Shown here piece by piece: positions 1 through 5,609 of a stretch of DNA of 6,707 bases. Source of the DNA: Deltaproteobacteria bacterium (lineage in GTDB: Bacteria > Myxococcota > B64-G9); NCBI GenBank assembly GCA_003647095.1, contig QMME01000220.1, positions 1-6,707 of the forward strand. The letters are read 5' to 3'. The notes beneath the pieces are model-generated. The model searched no databases and had not been told where the DNA came from. It saw only the letters and a program-made list of their open reading frames with translations. Numbering within the stretch: the first letter of the stretch is position 1; every line of letters starts with the position of its first letter. Both the position numbers and the translations under genes were made by a program.

Positions 1-100
1 CGCCTCTGACCTGAATCCGGGCCCTCTTGTCCAGCCTGGAACTGATGTCATTGAAACACCTTTCCACATCGAGGTGGATGTAGTCGGGAGATTCAATCAT
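1..100 (-). CDS. Unrecognised protein, N-terminal fragment cut by the left window edge
   Basis: An open frame starts at ATG (complement of 98-100) and stays open to the window edge. It gives 33 codons, beginning MIESPDYIHLDVERCF and reading on as a charged, helix-prone segment rich in Arg, Lys and Asp. The start is supported by a strong Shine-Dalgarno sequence, GAGGT at 106-110, five bases upstream. The frame lies in the same direction as the dehydrogenase gene, 54 bases after that gene's stop, so it could be the last visible member of the same transcript. No domain can be named from 33 residues. There is no signal peptide or membrane segment in the visible part. That it is a real gene is inferred from the ribosome binding site and its position, not from homology. 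Confidence 0.6.
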   Translation of the reverse strand, partial: MIESPDYIHLDVERCFNDISSRLDKRARIQVRG

Positions 101-105
101 CGGTT

Positions 106-110
106 ACCTC
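106..110 (-). promoter_or_regulatory. Ribosome binding site of the left-edge gene
   Basis: The complement reads GAGGT, a five-base match to the anti-Shine-Dalgarno sequence, followed by AACCG and then ATG at 100. It is the main support for calling the truncated gene at the left edge. The surrounding stretch (about 100-170) is visibly more AT-rich than the coding regions. Confidence 0.6.
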
Positions 111-154
111 TATACCATTTGAATGTTCGGTTGCTCGCGCGGTTGATCATGCAC

Positions 155-1021
155 TCATTTCTTTTCGTGGGAGAAGAATCCCCGGCCGCTCTTGGCCCCG
201 TGGCGGCCGGCGCGCACCAGGTTGACCAGGGTCTGGGGCGGGCGGAAACGATCACCGTAGGCGACCACCAGCGAGTCGCAGATGTGGGCGATGGTATCCA
301 GGCCGACGAAGTCGGAAAGCTGCAGCGGCCCCATGGGGTGGTTGAGTCCCAGGCGGATGGCCTCGTCGATGTCCTCGGCCGAGGCCACTCCCTCCTCGTA
401 GATGCGGTAGCACTCCACCAGGAAGGCGGTGAGCGCGCGGGTGGTGATGAAGCCCTGGGCGTCGCGACACACCACCGGGGTCTTGCCCAGGCGGCGCGAC
501 AGCTCCTTGACCGTCTCCAGCGTCTCCGGGGAGGTCTGCACCGCCACCACGATCTCGATGAGCTTCATCAGCGGCGGGGGATTGAACCAGTGCATGCCGA
601 TGACCTGGCCGGGACGGCGGGTGGCGGCGGCCAGGGTGGTCACCGACAGCTGCGAGGTGTTGGAGGCCAGTATGGCGTGGGCCGGGCTGAACTCGTCGAC
701 CTGGGCGAAGACCTTCTGCTTGAGCTCCAGCACCTCGGGAATGGCCTCGATGACGATGTCGGCCTCCCGGCAGGCCTCCTCCAGCTCCAGGGTGGTGCGG
801 ATGCGCTCGCGCGCCTGGCTGGCCTCGGCGTCGGTCATCTTCTCGTGCTTGACCAGCCGCTCCAGGCTCCTGGCGATGCGGGCCCGGGCCCGTTCCAGGA
901 AGCCGCCCTCGATGTCGTAGAGGATTACCGACAACCCGCCGGCGGCGGCCACCTGGGCGATGCCGTGACCCATGGTGCCCGCTCCCAGCACGCCCACGTT
1001 CTTGATGTCGCCTGCTTTCAT
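155..1021 (-). CDS. 3-hydroxybutyryl-CoA dehydrogenase family protein (3-hydroxyacyl-CoA dehydrogenase)
   Basis: This 288-residue protein has the usual length of the short-chain HBD/PaaH family. These enzymes interconvert 3-hydroxyacyl-CoA and 3-ketoacyl-CoA with NAD(P) in the cytosol, in butanoate synthesis or beta-oxidation. The N-terminal Rossmann domain carries GAGTMG at residues 13-18 and an acidic Asp36 after the second strand, which favours NAD. The family signatures are ASNTS (119-123), GMHWFNP (142-148, catalytic His144) and KLIEIV (153-158, Glu156 completing the His-Glu pair). The C-terminal helical domain holds LGLNHPMGPLQLSDFVGLDT (about 225-243). The oddity is GFITTR at 190-195: the family normally has Asn where Thr194 stands (GFxxNR). 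The ATG start has AGGAAGG at 1028-1034, six bases upstream. The gene begins 16 bases after the kinase stop, so co-transcription is likely. The exact substrate chain length cannot be told from sequence. Confidence 0.93.
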   Translation of the reverse strand: MKAGDIKNVGVLGAGTMGHGIAQVAAAGGLSVILYDIEGGFLERARARIARSLERLVKHEKMTDAEASQARERIRTTLELEEACREADIVIEAIPEVLELKQKVFAQVDEFSPAHAILASNTSQLSVTTLAAATRRPGQVIGMHWFNPPPLMKLIEIVVAVQTSPETLETVKELSRRLGKTPVVCRDAQGFITTRALTAFLVECYRIYEEGVASAEDIDEAIRLGLNHPMGPLQLSDFVGLDTIAHICDSLVVAYGDRFRPPQTLVNLVRAGRHGAKSGRGFFSHEKK

Positions 1022-1037
1022 GGTCGACCTTCCTCGC

Positions 1038-2852
1038 TCAGCGACGCCGGCGCCGGCCGGCCCGCCGTAGTTTCTTGGTGATCACCAGGGGCTGGTCGAT
1101 CTCCTCCGGCCAGTCGCCGGGGGCGATCTCCAGCGACAGCTGCTGGTAGCGGCGCCGCTTGATGACCAGCCGGTGCGGCCGGGAAGCGTCCACCCGGCGC
1201 AGCCGCAGCGGGGTCTGGCCGACGCGCTTGCCGTCGAGCCAGACCCGGGCCCGGCGCGGGCTGGTCTTCACCTGCAGCGTGCCCCGCCGGGGTTCGAGCC
1301 GGCGTTCCAGCACCACCGGCGCCTGGCCGCTGAGATCCACCTCGCCCTGCCAGGGCTGGTAGCCGGGGGCCAGGATGCGCAACTGGTGCTTGCCGGCGGC
1401 CAGCCCCTCGATGGCCGGCGGCTGGCCCTGCGGCTTCACCGGCTGGCCGTCCACCAGCACGGCAGCGTCGGCCGGCTGCAGGTGCAGCTGCAGGGTGGCG
1501 CCCAGCCGGGCGGCCGGCTTGACCGTTTTCTTGGCGGCCGCCAGCTTGTTGCCCTGCTCTTGCATGCTGCCGATGAGCAGGTAGGCGCCCCCCGCCAGGC
1601 CGGCCAGCACCAGCAGCAGGATGAGCAGGTTGCGCAGGGTGCGCTTGCCGCCCAGGCCGCTTTCCTTGATGGCCATGACCGTCTCCCCCCCGGAGAATTT
1701 CCCCGGCGCCCGGGCCGGCCGGTCGATGGGCTTGGTAACCGGCCCCGGCTCGGGAAACGCCGGCGCCTGGGGAGCCTGCTCCAGCAGGGAATCGCCGGCC
1801 GGTGCCGCGGCCGGGGCGTCGTCGCCGGCCAGGGGAACGCGCACCAGTTCTTCCGGGTTCTCGCCCTGGGCCATCCAGGCACTGGTGGCCTCGCCGAAGG
1901 CGAAGCCCACCTTCTCGCGTTTCTGGCCGGCCCGGCCGCTGAGCACGTCCACCAGGAAGGCCGACAGGGCGTCGGCGTCGGCGCGGCGGTCCCAGCGTCC
2001 CAGGAAATCCAGCAGCTGCTGGCGCATGCTGGCAGCCGCCAGCGGCCGGCCGTCGGGTTGCTCGGCCACGGAGCGGAGGATCAGCTCGTCGAGTTCCTGG
2101 GGGATGTCGCCGTGCACCGACGAGGGCGGCTGGCTGCGGACCTGCTCGATGGCGGGGTGCCCGGCGGCCCCGCTGCCCTCCGGCAGCTTGATGCCGGTGA
2201 GCACCTCGTACAGCACCATGCCCACCGAGAAGATGTCGGCCCGGGCATCCACCTGGCCGTGGGCCAGGACCTCGGGCGCCAGGTAGGCCAGCTTGCCGGC
2301 CAGCAGCCCCGGCACCGTCTCGGCCAGGCGGGCGCTGACCCGGGCCAGCCCGAAGTCCACCAGCTTCACCTGCCCGGAGGAGGAGAGCACGATGTTGGGC
2401 GGGGTGGCGTCCCGGTGCACCAGGCCCAGGGGATTGCCGTAGGCGTCCTTGAGCCCGTGGGCGTAGGCCAGCCCGGCCAGCACCTCGGTGGCGACGAGGA
2501 TGCCCAGGGTGGGGGGAAAGCGCAGCTGTTGCTCGGCCACCGCCTGCAGCAGGGCGGCCAGGTTGGTGCCCTCGATGTACTCCATGGCGATGAAGGGACG
2601 CTCCTGCTGCCGGCCCCACTCGTAGACGCGGGCGATGTTGGGATGCTCCAGCAGGGAACCGATGCGCGCCTCCTCCACGAAGCGGGCCAGGAAATCGGCC
2701 TGGGCCGCCAGCTCCTGGCGGATGGCCTTGATCACCACCGGCAGGTGCTGGCCCTCGGCGGTCACCACCGTGGCCCGCCAGATATCGGCCATGGCCCCGG
2801 CGGCCAGGCGCTCCTGCAACTGGTACTTGCCGAAGGATTGGGGACTGGGCAT
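1038..2852 (-). CDS. Membrane Ser/Thr protein kinase with two C-terminal PEGA domains
   Basis: This 604-residue Hanks-type kinase would phosphorylate Ser/Thr on cytoplasmic targets. The kinase domain spans about residues 9-285. It has a degenerate glycine loop LAAGAMADIW (16-25), Lys42 in VVIKAI, the probable helix-C Glu61, the catalytic loop HRDATPPN (146-153; Asp148, Asn153), DFG at 166-168, APE at 192-194 and DIFSVG at 206-211. A low-complexity Ala/Pro/acidic linker (about 305-400) leads to one membrane helix (about 408-427). Two PEGA repeats follow (about 453-518 and 525-592), each with the V-x-V/L-D-G-x-x-V signature (VLVDGQPV and VWLDGKRV), predicted to be extracytoplasmic. The tail is Arg-rich (RRAGRRRRR). 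All catalytic residues are present, so it is probably active. The gene starts 13 bases after the response-regulator stop with only a weak GGGA-type ribosome site, which suggests translational coupling. PEGA domains are thought to bind surface or wall components; the ligand here is unknown. Confidence 0.93.
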   Translation of the reverse strand: MPSPQSFGKYQLQERLAAGAMADIWRATVVTAEGQHLPVVIKAIRQELAAQADFLARFVEEARIGSLLEHPNIARVYEWGRQQERPFIAMEYIEGTNLAALLQAVAEQQLRFPPTLGILVATEVLAGLAYAHGLKDAYGNPLGLVHRDATPPNIVLSSSGQVKLVDFGLARVSARLAETVPGLLAGKLAYLAPEVLAHGQVDARADIFSVGMVLYEVLTGIKLPEGSGAAGHPAIEQVRSQPPSSVHGDIPQELDELILRSVAEQPDGRPLAAASMRQQLLDFLGRWDRRADADALSAFLVDVLSGRAGQKREKVGFAFGEATSAWMAQGENPEELVRVPLAGDDAPAAAPAGDSLLEQAPQAPAFPEPGPVTKPIDRPARAPGKFSGGETVMAIKESGLGGKRTLRNLLILLLVLAGLAGGAYLLIGSMQEQGNKLAAAKKTVKPAARLGATLQLHLQPADAAVLVDGQPVKPQGQPPAIEGLAAGKHQLRILAPGYQPWQGEVDLSGQAPVVLERRLEPRRGTLQVKTSPRRARVWLDGKRVGQTPLRLRRVDASRPHRLVIKRRRYQQLSLEIAPGDWPEEIDQPLVITKKLRRAGRRRRR

Positions 2853-2865
2853 GGACGGATCCCGT

Positions 2866-4980
2866 TCAGCGGCTGCGGCGCAGCAGGCCCTTGCCCTTCT
2901 TCTTGGCCTTGCGACGCATGTTTATCAGGCGCAACTCGCGCAGGGCCTCGGTGCAGTCGGGGTTGCACTGGATGGCCTTTTCGAATTCGTGCTCGGCCAT
3001 GTCCTTGTAGTTCATGGCCTTGTAGATGTAGCCGAGAAACAGGTAGGCCTTGTCCACCTTGGGGTTGAGGGAGATGGCCTGGTTGATCTGGTCGCGGGCC
3101 TCGCGGACCACTTCCTCGTTCTTGGGATCGCTCTGGAACATGGCCCAGCCCAGGAAGGCGCGGAACTCGCCTTCCTCGGGACAGAGGTTGACCGCCTCCT
3201 CGAAGTGCTCGCGCGCCGCCTGGTAGTCGCGCTTGCGCAGCATGATCTCGCCCTTCTGGAACAGGCCCTCGGCGGTGAGGATCTTCGACACCTCGCTGGA
3301 GACGTCGCGCTTGGTGCCGGAAGAGATCTCCTCCAGGTACTCGGCCCGGCGCGCGTCGTCGGAGAGGATCTCGTGGGCGCTGGAGATGAGGTCGAAGATC
3401 TCGTCGGCCAGGCCGCGGATCTCGGAGCTGGAGGTGGCCGGCAGGCGATCCGGGTGGTACTGCTTGGCCAGGGCGAAGTAGGCCTTCTTGATCTCCGAGG
3501 GGCTGGCGTTCTTGCTCACCCCCAGTACCTCGAAGTAGTCCTGCTTCTTCATCTCCACCAGGCGCTCGGCCAGTTCCTCGCGCAGCGAGCGTTCCTCGGG
3601 GCTCATCTCCCGGGGAGCCGGGGGCGACTTGTTGAGCTTGGGTACCGGCACCCCGCCGTGCTCGGTGAGCCGGCCGGTGGCCTTGCGCGAACGCTTCTTG
3701 GGCGGCGGCGGCGGTGGCGGCGGCGGTGGTTCGGACCGGGGAGCCTCGACCTCGGGCGCCTCCCCGGGCTCGTCCGAGAAGCGCACCATGCCCGAGCAGC
3801 TGAGGGCGAAGACGATGCGCAGGGCCCGTTCCCGGTCCAGGCCCAGGTCGAGGATTTCCCGCAGGGTAAGATCGCCGCGCACCCGTTCCACGAAGGCTTC
3901 CTCGTCGTCGTCCAGGTCCATGTCCTGGAAACGGAAGAGGGGATCGGGGTTGGGGACCACGTACTGGTCCAGGTGCGGTTCCAGTTCCTCTTGCAGGCGC
4001 TCCTGGTGGTACTTGCGGCGGATGCCCTCGTAGATGATGGCCGCGGTGGATATCTCCAGCGAGATCGTGGTGGGGGGCACCAGGCTCTTGGGGTTGTACT
4101 GGTACTCGCCCTTCTCCCAGCCGAAGATGTCGTAGAGCTTGGTCTCCAGCTGCAGCTGCAGGGCGTACTGCAGGTTGTGGGGAGAGATGCAGCCCATCTC
4201 GATGAGCACGGTGCCCTGCTGGCGGCCCGAGTCCTTCATCTGCTTGATGGACTCCTCGCACTCGTCGTCGGTGATGAGCTTTTCCCGCACCATCACCTTG
4301 CCCAGGCACTCGTTGAGCAGGTTGGACTTGACGAAGGTGGGATAGCCGTTCTTGAAGTAGACGATCTTCTTGATCTTGTCCTTGCGCAACAGCAGGGCGC
4401 CGTCGGCCCGTTCCCGGTACAGCTCCGCCAGCAGCTCGGCGAAGGACTCGTTTTTCAGGTTGCCGCGGCGGGAGGCGGCCCGGAACTCGCGGGAGCGTTT
4501 CTCCACTTCCTGCTGCTCCTCGCGGCTTTCCGGGCTGGCGTAGGGTTCCGGTTCCTTGCGGTCGATGGCCTCGCGCTCGGCCTGGGTGGCCACTGCCGAG
4601 GGGTACTCGGCGCCGAAGCTCTCCCGCAGGCACTCGATGACCCGCTTCATGTCCAGGGGCTTGTCCAGGTAGTCGACCACGCCGTACTTGCGGATGGCGT
4701 CCTTGCGGTGGTTGACCCCGCGGTAAATGCCGCTGATCATGAGGATGGGGAGGCTGTGGCCCTCGGGCGTCTTGCGGATGCGCTCGGCCACCTGGAAGCC
4801 GTTCATCACCGGGATGAGGATGTCGAGGATGATGAAGTCGATCTGCCGGCTTTCGAAGGTGCGCAGGGCCCACTCGCCGTCCCGCTCACCGATGACGGTG
4901 AAGCCTTCCTCCTCGAGTGTCTCGGCCAGCATGCGCTGGACCGACTTGTCGTCCTCGACGATCAGGATGGTCTTGCTCAC
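2866..4980 (-). CDS. Response regulator fused to PATAN (DUF4388), J-domain and TPR modules
   Basis: This is a 704-residue multidomain cytoplasmic signalling protein. Residues 1-122 form a CheY-like receiver with the acidic pair Asp10/Asp11, phospho-acceptor Asp53 (ILDILIP), Ser83 and Lys107 in DKP. A charged linker leads to a PATAN/DUF4388 module (about 173-330). Inside it, about 226-285 resembles the paired helical repeats of GspE/MshE N-termini, and a related helical segment lies at about 371-401. A ten-proline run (418-427) and basic linker precede a J-domain (about 480-550) with DYFEVLGV and the diagnostic HPD at 509-511. TPR-like repeats fill about 570-685, and the C-terminus is Lys/Arg-rich. 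There is no DNA-binding output domain, no DnaJ zinc finger and no partner histidine kinase in the window. Translation starts at GTG with AGGAGGA at 4986-4992, five bases upstream. It is the first gene after the minus-strand promoter and leads into the PEGA kinase gene. It probably recruits an Hsp70 (DnaK) and assembles partners, but the exact output is unknown. Confidence 0.93.
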   Translation of the reverse strand: MSKTILIVEDDKSVQRMLAETLEEEGFTVIGERDGEWALRTFESRQIDFIILDILIPVMNGFQVAERIRKTPEGHSLPILMISGIYRGVNHRKDAIRKYGVVDYLDKPLDMKRVIECLRESFGAEYPSAVATQAEREAIDRKEPEPYASPESREEQQEVEKRSREFRAASRRGNLKNESFAELLAELYRERADGALLLRKDKIKKIVYFKNGYPTFVKSNLLNECLGKVMVREKLITDDECEESIKQMKDSGRQQGTVLIEMGCISPHNLQYALQLQLETKLYDIFGWEKGEYQYNPKSLVPPTTISLEISTAAIIYEGIRRKYHQERLQEELEPHLDQYVVPNPDPLFRFQDMDLDDDEEAFVERVRGDLTLREILDLGLDRERALRIVFALSCSGMVRFSDEPGEAPEVEAPRSEPPPPPPPPPPKKRSRKATGRLTEHGGVPVPKLNKSPPAPREMSPEERSLREELAERLVEMKKQDYFEVLGVSKNASPSEIKKAYFALAKQYHPDRLPATSSSEIRGLADEIFDLISSAHEILSDDARRAEYLEEISSGTKRDVSSEVSKILTAEGLFQKGEIMLRKRDYQAAREHFEEAVNLCPEEGEFRAFLGWAMFQSDPKNEEVVREARDQINQAISLNPKVDKAYLFLGYIYKAMNYKDMAEHEFEKAIQCNPDCTEALRELRLINMRRKAKKKGKGLLRRSR
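3700..3729 (-). repeat. Proline-codon tract (ten consecutive Pro)
   Basis: Thirty bases of near-perfect trinucleotide repeat (GGC/GGT on the plus strand) encode ten consecutive prolines between the PATAN and J-domain halves of the response-regulator fusion. Such a run normally needs elongation factor P to be translated smoothly. The tract is also a candidate for slippage-driven length variation, always in frame if the units are lost or gained in threes. Confidence 0.85.
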
Positions 4981-4985
4981 GAGCT

Positions 4986-4992
4986 TCCTCCT
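4986..4992 (-). promoter_or_regulatory. Ribosome binding site deciding the GTG start of the response-regulator gene
   Basis: The complement reads AGGAGGA, a near-perfect Shine-Dalgarno, followed by AGCTC and then GTG at 4980. The receiver domain begins directly after this codon (SKTILIVEDD), so the GTG start is well supported even though it is not ATG. Confidence 0.75.
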
Positions 4993-5038
4993 GGCGCTGC
5001 TCGGCCCGACGCTGCCCTGGCCACGGCGGCCCGATTGA

Positions 5039-5052
5039 CGGTTGCCAAACCG
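5039..5052 (-). other. Small hairpin in the 5' leader of the response-regulator operon
   Basis: The transcript would read CGGTT-TGGC-AACCG, a perfect five-pair stem with a four-base loop. It lies about 15 bases into the predicted roughly 87-base leader, well upstream of the ribosome binding site. It may be a transcript-stabilising stem, an operator-like inverted repeat or chance. No riboswitch class is recognisable in this leader. Confidence 0.35.
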
Positions 5053-5073
5053 CTGCTGTCACGACGGAAAGGC

Positions 5074-5103
5074 ATTATAGGTAACATCTCCGGCCAAAGG
5101 CAA
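5074..5103 (-). promoter_or_regulatory. Sigma70-type promoter for the response-regulator/kinase/dehydrogenase genes
   Basis: On the minus strand a perfect TATAAT -10 box (complement of 5074-5079) is preceded, at an 18-base spacer, by TTGCCT (complement of 5098-5103), which matches four of six -35 consensus bases. Transcription would begin near 5067, leaving a leader of about 87 bases before the GTG start at 4980. The consensus-quality -10 box stands out in an otherwise GC-rich sequence. No other promoter is evident between the three genes downstream, which fits one transcript. Confidence 0.65.
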
Positions 5104-5105
5104 GC

Positions 5106-5135
5106 TTGACCGCCGGGGCCGGCAATGGATATGGT
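5106..5135 (+). promoter_or_regulatory. Sigma70-type promoter for the DUF3783/P-loop gene pair
   Basis: TTGACC (5106-5111, five of six -35 bases) and TATGGT (5130-5135, four of six -10 bases) are separated by 18 bases. Transcription would start near 5142, giving a leader of only about 15 bases that is almost entirely ribosome binding site. The -35 box is 2 bp from the -35 box of the opposing promoter. If this promoter is right, an in-frame TTG at 5106 cannot be the start codon. Confidence 0.5.
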
Positions 5136-5145
5136 GACGCCGGAA

Positions 5146-5154
5146 GGGAGGAGG
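5146..5154 (+). promoter_or_regulatory. Ribosome binding site deciding the start of the DUF3783 gene
   Basis: GGGAGGAGG is a purine-rich Shine-Dalgarno sequence immediately before ATG at 5157; its GGAG core at 5147-5150 is six bases away. It favours this ATG over the in-frame TTG 51 bases upstream, which has no ribosome site and lies in a probable -35 box. Confidence 0.7.
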
Positions 5155-5156
5155 CC

Positions 5157-5609
5157 ATGCCACCGGCACCGGAAGGTTTCCAGAAGGTGGGCGACGGCGA
5201 CAGGCTGCTGTTCGGCCCGGCGGGCATCCTGGCATGTGGATTCAGCGGGGCGGAGCAGCAGCGGCTGGAGCGTCTGCTCGACGGGCTGGGGCTGGCCGGG
5301 CAGGCGGCGCGGATCTTCGCCGGCGAGGACGATCTCCAGCGTCGCCTCCAGGAGCTGTTTGCACTGGCCGACGGCCACGGCCGCGGCCGGGAGTCGGGCT
5401 TGCCGCGGGCGCTGATCATCGGCGGCATCAGCGAGGGCCGGCTGCAGCAGCTGATGGCCGGTTATCGCCGGCTGGATCTGCCCCGGCCCCTGTGGGCGGC
5501 CCTGACACCCACCTCCCAGGAATGGACCCTTGAGCAGCTGCTGGCGGCCCTGGCCGAGGAGGACGCCGCCTTCGGGCGGGATGCCGGCGGCAACGACGGG
5601 AGGCAATGA
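5157..5609 (+). CDS. DUF3783 family protein
   Basis: This 150-residue soluble protein has no signal peptide or membrane helix. The N-terminal half contains LLFGPAGILACGFSGAEQQRLERLL (about residues 17-41), a strand-helix pattern. The second half contains ALIIGGISEGRLQQLM followed by LWAALTPTSQEWTLEQLLAALAEED (about 111-135). This matches the remembered DUF3783 pattern of a strand ending in G-x-S and a conserved A-x-L-T-P-T-x-x-x-W-T-x-x-x-L-L segment. The biochemical role of the family is unknown. The ATG at 5157 was chosen for its ribosome site. The stop codon TGA (5607-5609) shares its last base with the start of the P-loop gene, so the two products are expected to be made together. The gene is transcribed divergently from the response-regulator operon. 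The family assignment is from memory of the motif, not from a search. Confidence 0.8.
   Translation: MPPAPEGFQKVGDGDRLLFGPAGILACGFSGAEQQRLERLLDGLGLAGQAARIFAGEDDLQRRLQELFALADGHGRGRESGLPRALIIGGISEGRLQQLMAGYRRLDLPRPLWAALTPTSQEWTLEQLLAALAEEDAAFGRDAGGNDGRQ
5599..5603 (+). promoter_or_regulatory. Ribosome binding site deciding the start of the P-loop gene
   Basis: GGAGG lies inside the end of the DUF3783 gene. Two ATG codons follow in the same frame, at 5606 and 5609. The first is only two bases from the site, too close for normal initiation, while the second is five bases away. The second is therefore preferred. Confidence 0.6.

Noticed and set aside
101..154. TATAGA-like sequence on the minus strand as a promoter for the left-edge gene
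   Set aside because: It almost abuts the ribosome site, leaving no room for a transcript start, and no -35 box stands at a proper distance.
74..1081. Plus-strand open frame opposite the dehydrogenase
   Set aside because: It lacks domains and a ribosome site. The opposite strand encodes an intact dehydrogenase with every family motif region.
1018..2619. Alternative minus-strand frame overlapping the kinase gene
   Set aside because: The product is Gly/Ala/Arg/Pro-rich noise, whereas the overlapping frame shows all the kinase and PEGA signatures.
2635..5109. Very long plus-strand open frame opposite the response-regulator and kinase genes
   Set aside because: Its product is low-complexity (long Leu/Val/Gly/Asp/His stretches) with no recognisable domain. 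It mirrors two minus-strand genes with clear motifs, as expected from stop-codon scarcity in GC-rich DNA.
5106..5156. Upstream TTG start extending the DUF3783 protein by 17 residues
   Set aside because: There is no ribosome site before it, the added residues look random, and the TTG is part of a probable -35 box.
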